From contig CAMODE010000042.1 of assembly GCA_946611235.1 (NCBI GenBank), positions 1 through 34,151 of the forward strand: 34,151 nt of DNA, read 5' to 3'. This DNA is from an uncultured Caryophanales bacterium. GTDB taxonomy: Bacteria > Bacillota_I > Bacilli_A > RF39 > UBA660. The notes below the pieces were generated by a model. It ran no database searches, was not told where the DNA came from, and saw only the letters and a program-made list of their open reading frames with translations. Every line of letters starts with the position of its first letter. The stretch's first letter is position 1. Below, piece by piece: positions 15,079 to 22,289 of this stretch. The translations under genes were made by a program, and so were the position numbers.

Positions 15079-15507
15079 ATGGATGAATATTTTATGAATA
15101 TGGCTTTAGAAGAAGCTAAATTAGCTTATGAAATTGGAGAGATTCCTGTTGGATGTGTTATTGTTAGAAATAATGTCATTATTGCTAAATCTCATAATTG
15201 TAAAGAATGTAAGAAGAATTCTGTTATGCATGCTGAGTTGTCGGCTGTTGATAGAGCATGCCAGGTTGTTGGGGATTGGCGGCTAGATGATTGTATTCTA
15301 TATACTACATTAGAACCTTGTATGATGTGTATGGGAGCTATTATAGAAAGTAGAATACCTAAGGTTTTTTATGGAACAAAATGTAAGAACGAACAAATGT
15401 ATGATGTTGATAAAATTTCTGCTAAGAAAATTACCATTGTTAATGTTCGGGATGAGCGGTGTTCAACTATTTTGAGTGATTTTTTTAAAAATAAAAGGAA
15501 AAAATAA
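15079..15507 (+). CDS. tadA: tRNA-adenosine-34 deaminase TadA
   Basis: The 142-residue zinc deaminase has the catalytic HAE motif (VMHAELSAVDRAC) and PCxxC (TLEPCMMCMGA), which bind zinc and activate water. It converts A34 to inosine in tRNA-Arg(ACG), and may act on further tRNAs. IGEIPVGCVIV and the C-terminal DFFKNKRKK are typical. ATG 15079 is preferred over GTG 15070 because TAGGTGAT lies just upstream. The last parS site ends 16 nt before the start. The gene uses CGG for arginine three times (tgg-cgg, gtt-cgg-gat-gag-cgg), unusual beside AGA-dominated neighbours. Confidence 0.95.
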   Translation: MDEYFMNMALEEAKLAYEIGEIPVGCVIVRNNVIIAKSHNCKECKKNSVMHAELSAVDRACQVVGDWRLDDCILYTTLEPCMMCMGAIIESRIPKVFYGTKCKNEQMYDVDKISAKKITIVNVRDERCSTILSDFFKNKRKK

Positions 15508-15524
15508 TTAATTCCTTTATTTTT
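15494..15524 (+). terminator. Probable terminator of tadA
   Basis: AAAGGAA (15494-15500) pairs with TTCCTTT (15512-15518) around an A/T loop containing the tadA stop, followed by ATTTTT. The stem is short and AT-rich, so termination may be partial. Confidence 0.45.
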
Positions 15525-15525
15525 A

Positions 15526-15534
15526 TGATATAAT
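15526..15534 (+). promoter_or_regulatory. Extended -10 promoter of dnaX
   Basis: TGA-TATAAT (TATAAT at 15529-15534) is a perfect extended -10, 30 nt upstream of the dnaX ATG. No clear -35 is seen. It would start the dnaX-ebfC-recR-bofA-holB-ricT... unit. Confidence 0.5.
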
Positions 15535-15564
15535 TATTTCGATAGTTACATGGAGGTGAGGTTT

Positions 15565-17247
15565 ATGAGTTATTTAGCATTATACAGAAAGTATCGACCT
15601 TCTGATTTTGATAGTGTTTATGGGCAAGAAGAGGTTGTTACTGTTATTAGAAATGCTATTCTTAATAATAAGATTTCCCATGCTTATCTTTTTAGTGGAC
15701 CTAGAGGAACTGGTAAAACTACTATTGCTAAAATTATTGCTAAACTTGTTAATTGTGAACATTTAGAGAATGGTAAACCATGTGGAAAATGTTATAATTG
15801 TCTTAATTTTTCTAATAGTAATGATATTGTTGAGATTGATGCTGCTTCAAATAATGGTGTTGATGAGATTCGAGAGATAAGAGATAAGATTAATCTTGTA
15901 CCTAGTAATGCTAAATATAAAGTTTATATTGTTGATGAAGTTCATATGCTTACTAATCAAGCTTTTAATGCTCTACTTAAGACTTTAGAGGAACCTCCGA
16001 GTCATGTTATTTTTATATTGGCTACGACGGAGCCTCATAAAATTCCTTTAACTATTGCTTCTAGATGTCAAAAATTTAGATTTTCTAAAATTGATGACAA
16101 TAAGGTTGTTGATAGGTTAAAAGAAATATCTCAATTTGAAGGTATTACTTGTGATGATGATGCTTATTATGAAATTGCTAGACTTTCAGATGGATGTATG
16201 AGAGATGCTATTAATCTTCTTGATCAATTAGTGGCTTATTCTGATTCTCATATTACTTTGGAGGATATTTATAAAGTTAATGGATCGGTATCTTATAATG
16301 ATATTAATGAACTTCTAAATTATATTTATATTAATGATAAGACTAAAATTATTGAATTTGTTGATAATTTTGATAAATCTGGTAAAGAAATTAATAAGTT
16401 TATTGAGGAATTAATAATTTATATTAAGGATATTATTTTGTATAAAAATGCGGGATTTTTATCAAATATTAAGGTTAAAAATGAGAATATAAAAGTTATT
16501 TCTGATATTTTTTCTGATAAAGTTTTATATATGCTTGTGGATATGTTAAATAGTACTCAAAATAGTGTTAAAGCATCATCACATGGTTCGATATTGTTTA
16601 TGACTTCTATTCTTAATTTTGCTGAAAAGATTAATGTACAAGAACAGTGTAATAACTCTATAAAACAAGGCCAAGATGGGGTTAATAATAATGATTATAC
16701 TTCAAAGAATGTTGATATGGAAAATAAAATTATTTCCCGGGAAATAATTTCGAATGAAAACAATGTTGATAGCAGTAATATTTCTGAACTTAAAATAGAT
16801 TTGGATGGTAGAATTAATAATGCTTTAGCAGGAGCTTCTAAAGATATTTTGAAGATGTTTAAAAGTAAATGGAATTTAATTAATGATTATTTATTTGATG
16901 AAAAGTTTTCTTCGGTATGTGGTTTACTTAAGGATTCTAATGTTGTTGTTTCTTCTAGTGAATATATTATTATATCAAATAAGTTATCTTCTGTTGCATC
17001 TAGAATTAATTATAATAGTGAAATTATAGAAGAATTAATTGAGAAAATTTTTGATAATAAAGTCAAAGTAGTAGCGGTTTCTGAAGAAGAATGGTCTAAA
17101 ATTAAAAGTGAATATATTAATAATATTAAAAATGGTAAAAAGTATGTTTTTAAGAAATTGAATGAAAAGATTGAAAATGAAAAAGTTAAAACTCCAGTTG
17201 ATGATTTGATTGATTTGGTTGGAGAAAATGTTATTGAATATAAATAA
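15565..17247 (+). CDS. dnaX: DNA polymerase III gamma/tau subunit (clamp loader)
   Basis: The 560-residue AAA+ protein begins MSYLALYRKYRP. Walker A is GPRGTGKT at 45-52, a four-cysteine zinc module has C64, C73, C76 and C79, and Walker B/DExx is VDEVHML. SRC appears in TIASRCQKFRF, with domain III after it. Beyond about residue 360 there is a low-complexity linker, then a conserved C-terminal domain. It loads the beta clamp with HolA and HolB. ATG 15565 is chosen over ATG 15550 because GGAGGTGAG lies just upstream. I saw no programmed frameshift signal. The linker codons at 388-396 carry a perfect Noc-type site, including a rare CGG codon. Confidence 0.96.
   Translation: MSYLALYRKYRPSDFDSVYGQEEVVTVIRNAILNNKISHAYLFSGPRGTGKTTIAKIIAKLVNCEHLENGKPCGKCYNCLNFSNSNDIVEIDAASNNGVDEIREIRDKINLVPSNAKYKVYIVDEVHMLTNQAFNALLKTLEEPPSHVIFILATTEPHKIPLTIASRCQKFRFSKIDDNKVVDRLKEISQFEGITCDDDAYYEIARLSDGCMRDAINLLDQLVAYSDSHITLEDIYKVNGSVSYNDINELLNYIYINDKTKIIEFVDNFDKSGKEINKFIEELIIYIKDIILYKNAGFLSNIKVKNENIKVISDIFSDKVLYMLVDMLNSTQNSVKASSHGSILFMTSILNFAEKINVQEQCNNSIKQGQDGVNNNDYTSKNVDMENKIISREIISNENNVDSSNISELKIDLDGRINNALAGASKDILKMFKSKWNLINDYLFDEKFSSVCGLLKDSNVVVSSSEYIIISNKLSSVASRINYNSEIIEELIEKIFDNKVKVVAVSEEEWSKIKSEYINNIKNGKKYVFKKLNEKIENEKVKTPVDDLIDLVGENVIEYK
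16727..16750. promoter_or_regulatory. Noc-type binding site inside dnaX
   Basis: TATTTCCCGGGAAATA (16731-16746) is a full match, inside a 24-bp perfect palindrome that is read in frame as KIISREIIS. It encodes part of the variable DnaX linker, where protein constraint is weak, and forces a TCC and a CGG codon that are uncommon here. Confidence 0.75.
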
Positions 17248-17265
17248 TAAAGGAGAATGATTAAA

Positions 17266-17562
17266 ATGAATATGCAAAGTTTAATGATGCAGGCTAAAAA
17301 GATGCAAAAGGATATTGAAAAGTCTCAAAAGGAACTTGAAAATAAGGAGTATACTGGTAAATCTCAGTTAGTTAGTGCTACCATTAGTGGTTCTAATAAA
17401 TTATTATCTGTTAAAATTGATATGGATGAATTATCTATTGATGATAAAGAAATGCTTGAAGATATGATATTAGTTGCGGTTAATGATGCTATTAATCAGA
17501 TGGAAAAAGATAAGGAAGAAAAGTTTGGCAAGTATGGTCAAATGTTTAATGGTTTGATGTAG
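17266..17562 (+). CDS. ebfC: Nucleoid-associated protein EbfC/YbaB
   Basis: The 98-residue YbaB/EbfC-family protein opens with MNMQSLMMQAKKMQKDIEKSQKEL, the typical long helix. A small beta sheet follows (VSATISGSNKLLSVKID), then a second helix with DMILVAVNDAINQMEKDKEE. The family forms tweezer-like dimers that bind DNA. The gene almost always sits between dnaX and recR, as here. ATG 17266 is preferred over 17257 because AGGAG (17251-17255) would be too close to the earlier codon. Confidence 0.93.
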   Translation: MNMQSLMMQAKKMQKDIEKSQKELENKEYTGKSQLVSATISGSNKLLSVKIDMDELSIDDKEMLEDMILVAVNDAINQMEKDKEEKFGKYGQMFNGLM

Positions 17563-17563
17563 T

Positions 17564-18157
17564 ATGTATCCTAGTTGTATTAATGATATTATTGAGTCTT
17601 TTAAGGACTTACCTGGTATTGGGGAAAAGACTGCTGAAAGACTTGCTTTTTCGCTTATTAATTTTGATAAGGAGAGGCTTACTTCTTTTTCTGATGCTAT
17701 TATTGCGGTTAGAGATAAGATTAAATATTGTAGTGTATGTGGTAATATTACTGATAATGATAAGTGTAGTATTTGTAATGATTCTAATAGAAATTCTAAA
17801 ATTATATTTGTTGTAGAAAAGGCTAAAGATATTTCTTTATTTGAAAAGATTAATGTTTTTAATGGTAGATATCATGTTTTAGGTGGATTAATTTCTCCAT
17901 TAGATGGAATAGGGCCTGAAGATGATCATATTGATAATTTGATTAAAAGAATTGATAGTGATAATGTTGAGGAGATTATTTTAGCTTTAAAGCCTTCGAT
18001 TGAAGGAGAGACAACAATGCAATATATTAAGAAAGTTCTTGAGGGTAAGAATGTTAAGGTTACAAGAATTGCTACAGGTATTCCTATGGGAACGGATATT
18101 GAGTATATTGATGCTATGACTTTAGAATTTGCATTAGAAGGTAGAAAAGATATATAA
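17564..18157 (+). CDS. recR: Recombination mediator RecR
   Basis: The 197-residue protein has the RecR arrangement. A helix-hairpin-helix (LPGIGEKTAERLAF) is near the N-terminus, a four-cysteine zinc finger has CSVCGN and CSIC, and the Toprim domain contains YHVLGGLISPLDGIGPED. The C-terminal MPxGxDIEY-like block reads GIPMGTDIEYIDAMTL. It works with RecF and RecO in loading RecA. The ATG starts one base after the ebfC stop, and no strong Shine-Dalgarno is visible, so translation probably depends on coupling to ebfC. Confidence 0.95.
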   Translation: MYPSCINDIIESFKDLPGIGEKTAERLAFSLINFDKERLTSFSDAIIAVRDKIKYCSVCGNITDNDKCSICNDSNRNSKIIFVVEKAKDISLFEKINVFNGRYHVLGGLISPLDGIGPEDDHIDNLIKRIDSDNVEEIILALKPSIEGETTMQYIKKVLEGKNVKVTRIATGIPMGTDIEYIDAMTLEFALEGRKDI

Positions 18158-18192
18158 TTTTTATTGACTCATATATTTTATTGGTGAAATAT

Positions 18193-18393
18193 ATGTTAAA
18201 AATTTTTTTAGATGATTTGTTTTTAATTATAAAGAAATTTATTTATAGTGTACTTGTTATTTATGCTTTTAATATGATTATATATCCTATTGGAATTGTT
18301 ATTCCAATGAACTTATTTACGATTATTATGATTATGTTATGTGGATTTCCTTGTGTTATTGGATTTTCATTATTTTGTTTATTTATGATGTAA
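18193..18393 (+). CDS. bofA: BofA-family membrane protein
   Basis: The 66-residue protein has two hydrophobic segments (about residues 12-35 and 42-66). Its second half, FNMIIYPIGIVIPMNLFTIIMIMLCGFPCVIGF, follows the BofA pattern N-x(5-6)-GI-x-IP-x-N-x2-T-x7-G-(I/F)-P-(G/C). B. subtilis BofA is a membrane inhibitor of the SpoIVFB protease that cleaves pro-sigma-K. Its gene lies just downstream of recR-yaaL there, matching this position. The start at ATG 18193 follows GGTGA; TTG 18181 is less likely. The residue pattern and synteny support the family. That the cell sporulates is an inference only. Confidence 0.72.
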   Translation: MLKIFLDDLFLIIKKFIYSVLVIYAFNMIIYPIGIVIPMNLFTIIMIMLCGFPCVIGFSLFCLFMM

Positions 18394-18406
18394 GAGGGTG
18401 ATGCTT

Positions 18407-19342
18407 ATGTTAGAGGAATTTAAAGATAGTCAAAATCTTGCTTATAGTATTTTGAATAATGCTATTTCTAGTAATAAACTTTCTCATGCTTACTTATTTG
18501 ATTGTAATGAAAATCCTGATGCGATGAAGATTGCTTTATCTTTTGCTAAGATGATTATTTGTAATGATATTAATGATGAAGATGATAGAGTAAATATATG
18601 CAGACGTATTGATGATGGTAATTATCTTGATATTAAGATTATTGAATCTGATGGTATATGGATAAAAAAAGATGAACTTATTAATCTTCAAAATGAGTTT
18701 AGTAAGAGGGCTATTGAAGGTAAGAAGAAAATTTATATTATTAATGAAGCGGAAAAGATGAATGTTCAAACAGCTAATTCGATACTTAAATTTTTAGAGG
18801 AACCTGTTGATGATATTGTAGCAATACTACTTGTTAATAATATTAACTTAGTTCTTCCAACGATTATTTCTAGATGTCAGGTTATTAAGCTCAACAAAAA
18901 AAAATATGCATTAACTAGTAATGAAAACTTTTTTTATTTGTTTTCTAACTCTAAATATGGTAAAATATCTTCTGATGAAGCAAGTAGTATTATTGATAAT
19001 GTGGTTAATTTTGCTTCTTTTATGGAAAAAAATGGACTTGATTCTATTATTTATTCTAAGAAAATATGGCATAATGTTTTTAAGGATAGAGAAGTCAGTA
19101 TTATGGCTATGGAACTTCTTATTAATTTATATGTTGATTTTATTAGATATAAAGCGGGGGTTGAGGTTAATTTTTATAAAGATAAACTTGATATTATAGA
19201 GAATATTGCTTTTTATAATGATTTAAATAGGATTGCTAAGAAGGTTGATATTTTGATTGAAGCCAAAAACAATCTTAAAAGAAATTTAAATATTAATTTA
19301 CTTATTGATAAACTTATTATAGATATGTGTGGTGATTTATGA
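18407..19342 (+). CDS. holB: DNA polymerase III delta-prime subunit
   Basis: The 311-residue clamp-loader protein is related to DnaX but lacks a working P-loop: the segment after LSHAYLFDC is ENPDAMKIALSFAK, with no GKT. It keeps KIYIINEAEKMNVQTANSILKFLEEP and TIISRCQVIKL, the SRC motif that supplies the arginine finger. The C-terminal helical collar domain is diverged. ATG 18407 is chosen because GAGGGTGA lies 6 nt upstream; GTG 18398 and ATG 18401 overlap that signal. The stop overlaps the ricT start. Confidence 0.92.
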   Translation: MLEEFKDSQNLAYSILNNAISSNKLSHAYLFDCNENPDAMKIALSFAKMIICNDINDEDDRVNICRRIDDGNYLDIKIIESDGIWIKKDELINLQNEFSKRAIEGKKKIYIINEAEKMNVQTANSILKFLEEPVDDIVAILLVNNINLVLPTIISRCQVIKLNKKKYALTSNENFFYLFSNSKYGKISSDEASSIIDNVVNFASFMEKNGLDSIIYSKKIWHNVFKDREVSIMAMELLINLYVDFIRYKAGVEVNFYKDKLDIIENIAFYNDLNRIAKKVDILIEAKNNLKRNLNINLLIDKLIIDMCGDL

Positions 19343-20118
19343 TGAAAATTGTTGGTGTTAAGATTAATGATAATGGTAAGGTTTTTTATTATGATAGTAA
19401 TGGGTATAATTTAAAAAGAAATCTAACTGTTATCGTTAATAATGATAAAGGTCTTCAATTTGCTAAGGTTGTTGATATTATTGATGTAGATAGTGCTGAT
19501 GAATATGATAAGGTTATTAGAATTGCTAGTAAAAGTGATTATCTTAAGCATTTGGGTAATTTAAGAGATGCTGAAAAGGCTTTGATAAAGTGTAAGGAAC
19601 TTGCTAATAAAGAAGGTCTTAATATGACTATTCTTGATGCTACTTATAATTTTGATAAAACGCAGTTATTATTTAGATTTTTATCTGATGAAAGAGTTGA
19701 TTTTAGAAATTTAGCAAGAGAACTTGGAGCTAAATTTAAAACTAGAATTGAACTTAGACAAATTGGTATTAGAGATAAAGCTAAAGAAGTTGGTGGATTT
19801 GGGCCTTGTGGAAGACTTTTATGTTGCAGTACTTTTTTAACGAATTTTGATACTGTTTCTATTAGTATGGCTAAGAATCAGGGTCTTGCTCTTAATCCTA
19901 GCAAGATTAATGGGGTTTGTGGAAGACTTCTTTGCTGTCTTAATTATGAAAATGATGCTTATTCTGTAGCTAGAAAAGATGTTCCTGAAGTTGGGAAAAA
20001 GGTTATTATAGATGGTGATGAAGGAAAGGTTATTACTTCTAATCCGTTAGTGGGTAAATATAAAGTATTAATTGATAATGAAGTAGTGGAAGTTGATGTA
20101 AATGCTAGTAAGAAATAA
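19342..20118 (+). CDS. ricT: RicT (YaaT), PSP1-domain regulator of RNA processing
   Basis: The 258-residue protein carries the PSP1 C-terminal domain with two cysteine-rich blocks, GGFGPCGRLLCCSTF and INGVCGRLLCCLNYE. In B. subtilis, RicT joins RicA and RicF in the Fe-S Y-complex, which directs RNase Y processing and affects sporulation, competence and biofilm formation. ATG 19342 shares bases with the holB TGA and has better spacing from GGTGA than ATG 19339. The 3' end overlaps the next gene by 17 nt. Co-occurrence with ComK and SpoVT homologues fits the developmental role. Confidence 0.93.
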   Translation: MKIVGVKINDNGKVFYYDSNGYNLKRNLTVIVNNDKGLQFAKVVDIIDVDSADEYDKVIRIASKSDYLKHLGNLRDAEKALIKCKELANKEGLNMTILDATYNFDKTQLLFRFLSDERVDFRNLARELGAKFKTRIELRQIGIRDKAKEVGGFGPCGRLLCCSTFLTNFDTVSISMAKNQGLALNPSKINGVCGRLLCCLNYENDAYSVARKDVPEVGKKVIIDGDEGKVITSNPLVGKYKVLIDNEVVEVDVNASKK

Positions 20119-20824
20119 TTTGCTTAATTATAAGGATAAATATATTTTTCAAGATACAGATTATTTTAAGATGTCACTTGATAGTTTATTGTTATCGCAG
20201 TTTGTTACTGTTAATTTGAGAGACAAGAAGATTCTTGATATTGCTACTGGGAATGCTCCCATTCCAATGCTTTTGACTTTTAGGACTAAGGCTCACATAT
20301 GGGGAGTTGAACTTAATAAAGAAGTTCATTTACTTGGAAGAATATCTATAGCGGAAAATGAAATGAAAGATCAGATTACGCTTATTCATGATGATGCTAA
20401 GAATTTAGTTGATACTTTTAAGTCTGATTTTTTTGATGTTATTACTTGTAATCCGCCTTATTTTAAGACGAAAAATGCTGAATTTGAAAATGATAATGAT
20501 GTTAAAGCAATGGCAAGACATGAGAGAACTTTAGAACTTGAAGATGTTTTTAGGGTTAGTAAATATTTACTTAAAAATAATGGTAAGCTTGCTATTGTTC
20601 ATAGAACAGAAAGACTTATGGAAATTATTGATATAATGAAAAAGTATAATTTTGAGTTGAAAAAAATTAGATTTGTTTATCCGAATAAAGAAAAAAATAG
20701 TGATTTGGTTTTAATTGAATGTGTAAAAAATGGTAAACCTGGTCTTAAGATGTTACCTCCTTTATTTGTTTATAAAGAAAGAGGAATATATTCTGATGAA
20801 GTTAAAGCTATGTTTGGAGAGTGA
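20102..20824 (+). CDS. tRNA(Val) A37 N6-methyltransferase-like protein (YabB/TrmN6)
   Basis: The 240-residue class I SAM-dependent methyltransferase has motif I in ILDIATGNAPIPMLL and motif IV NPPYF (TCNPPYFKTKN), the N6-adenine signature. The N-terminal YIFQDTDYFKMSLDSLLLSQFV is the hallmark of the TrmN6/YabB group. It probably methylates adenosine in tRNA; the exact position is inferred from family. It lies between ricT and rsmI as in Bacillus, but the GIY-YIG gene yazA found there is missing. The start overlaps ricT. Confidence 0.88.
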   Translation: MLVRNNLLNYKDKYIFQDTDYFKMSLDSLLLSQFVTVNLRDKKILDIATGNAPIPMLLTFRTKAHIWGVELNKEVHLLGRISIAENEMKDQITLIHDDAKNLVDTFKSDFFDVITCNPPYFKTKNAEFENDNDVKAMARHERTLELEDVFRVSKYLLKNNGKLAIVHRTERLMEIIDIMKKYNFELKKIRFVYPNKEKNSDLVLIECVKNGKPGLKMLPPLFVYKERGIYSDEVKAMFGE

Positions 20825-20829
20825 TTTTG

Positions 20830-21666
20830 ATGGTTCAAAATAGTTATGATGATAGTGCTACTTTATATTTGATTAGTACTCCTATTGGTAATTTGGATGA
20901 TATGACTTATAGATCTGTTAAGATACTTGAAGAAGTTTGTGCTATTTTTTCAGAGGATACGAGAGTCACTCTTAATTTAATTAATTATTTGGGTATTAAG
21001 AAAAAACTTATCCCTCTTCATGAACATAATGAGGATAATGCTAAAGAAAAGGTACTTGAATTTTTAAGAAGAGGAGAGAGTGTTGCCTTAGTTACTGATA
21101 GGGGTACGCCTATTATTAGTGATCCTGGTTTTAAAACTAGTGAATACATTATTAAGAATGGGTATAATGTTGTGGCTCTTCCTGGGGCTACGGCTTTTGT
21201 ACCTGCTTTAATTACTTCTGGTATTGCTCCTCAACCCTTTTTGTTTTATGGATTTTTAAATAGTAATGATAATAAAAGGAAAAAAGAGTTAGAAGAGTTA
21301 TCTGATAATAAATGTACAATGATTTTTTATGAGGCTCCTCATAGGATTATGAAAACTCTTGATTTGATGTTGGAAGTATTAGGAGATAGAAATATTAGTA
21401 TATCGAGAGAAATTACGAAGAAGTTTGAAAGTATTTATCGTGGTAAGATTAGTGAAGTTAAGAGTATTATTCCTGAAAAGGGAGAATTTGTTATAATTGT
21501 TGATGGTTCTTCAGATAATAATATTGATGAGTCTTTAAGTATAGTGGATGCTGTTAATTTATATATTAAGGCGGGATTACCTGTAATGGATGCTATTAAG
21601 AGAGTAGCTAAAGAACGTGGTATTCCTAAAGGAGAAGTATATAAAGAATATCATAAAGGAGAGTGA
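20830..21666 (+). CDS. rsmI: 16S rRNA C1402 2'-O-methyltransferase RsmI
   Basis: The 278-residue tetrapyrrole-methylase-fold protein shows LYLISTPIGNLDDMTYRSVKIL, FSEDTRVTLNLINYLGI, LVTDRGTPIISDPGF and LPGATAFVPALITSGI in the RsmI order. MIFYEAPHRIMKTL lies in the second domain. It methylates the ribose of C1402 in 16S rRNA. ATG 20830 has GGAG 9 nt upstream; GTG 20821 overlaps the preceding stop and is less likely. The gene is probably coupled to trmN6 and followed with near overlap by pth. Confidence 0.96.
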   Translation: MVQNSYDDSATLYLISTPIGNLDDMTYRSVKILEEVCAIFSEDTRVTLNLINYLGIKKKLIPLHEHNEDNAKEKVLEFLRRGESVALVTDRGTPIISDPGFKTSEYIIKNGYNVVALPGATAFVPALITSGIAPQPFLFYGFLNSNDNKRKKELEELSDNKCTMIFYEAPHRIMKTLDLMLEVLGDRNISISREITKKFESIYRGKISEVKSIIPEKGEFVIIVDGSSDNNIDESLSIVDAVNLYIKAGLPVMDAIKRVAKERGIPKGEVYKEYHKGE

Positions 21667-21671
21667 GTATT

Positions 21672-22244
21672 ATGAAGTTAGTTGTTGGTCTTGGTAATCC
21701 TGGTAAGGAATATAAGAATACAAGACATAATATTGGTTTTAATTTACTTGATTATATTGCAGAAAAAAATTCTTATTCTTTTAAGGTAGATAAGAAATTT
21801 AACTGTGAGATTAGTGAGACTAATATTAATGGTGAGAAAGTTTTATTAGTTAAACCTTTATCCTTTATGAACTTATCTGGTACAGTTGTTAGTAGGATAG
21901 TTTCTTTTTATGATATAGATATTAGTGATATTCTTGTTATTCAAGATGATTTAGATATGGAATTTGGTAAGATTAGAATTGTATTTGATAGCTCTAGTGG
22001 TGGTCATAATGGTATTAAGAATATTACTGAGTGTCTTGGTAGTCAGAAGTATACGAGGTTAAAGATTGGTATTTCGAATAATAAAGATATGGATACTAAG
22101 GATTATGTTCTTGGTAAGTTTAGTAAAGATGATATTAAGAATTTAGATCATATTTATGATAAACTTGATAATATTATAAATGATTTTATAGATATGGATA
22201 TAGATAAATTAAAACAGAAATATAATAGTATGAATAATAATTAG
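21672..22244 (+). CDS. pth: Peptidyl-tRNA hydrolase
   Basis: The 190-residue Pth has KLVVGLGNPGKEYKNTRHNIGF containing the catalytic histidine, PLSFMNLSG, and QDDLDMEFGKIRI with the catalytic aspartate. SSGGHNGIKNI follows. It releases tRNA from peptidyl-tRNAs that drop off ribosomes. ATG 21672 is preferred over GTG 21663, with AAAGGAGAG upstream. In Bacillus pth also directly precedes mfd. The C-terminus is acidic and asparagine-rich. Confidence 0.96.
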   Translation: MKLVVGLGNPGKEYKNTRHNIGFNLLDYIAEKNSYSFKVDKKFNCEISETNINGEKVLLVKPLSFMNLSGTVVSRIVSFYDIDISDILVIQDDLDMEFGKIRIVFDSSSGGHNGIKNITECLGSQKYTRLKIGISNNKDMDTKDYVLGKFSKDDIKNLDHIYDKLDNIINDFIDMDIDKLKQKYNSMNNN

Positions 22245-22266
22245 ATACAAATACTTGTATCTTTTT
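22243..22266 (+). terminator. Intrinsic terminator after pth
   Basis: GATACAA (22244-22250) pairs with TTGTATC (22255-22261) around a 4-nt loop, followed by TTTTT. It overlaps the pth stop. Seven A/T-rich pairs suggest incomplete termination, so read-through into mfd is possible. Confidence 0.6.
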
Positions 22267-22289
22267 GGTGATTGAAAGGAGAAAATAAT

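Noticed and set aside
15565-17247. Programmed frameshift giving a separate gamma subunit from dnaX
   Set aside because: I found no E. coli-type A-AAA-AAG slippery site with a following hairpin.
18921-19199. A 92-codon hydrophobic frame inside holB
   Set aside because: It is an out-of-frame reading of holB; the leucine/isoleucine richness comes from AT-rich codons, and there is no start signal.
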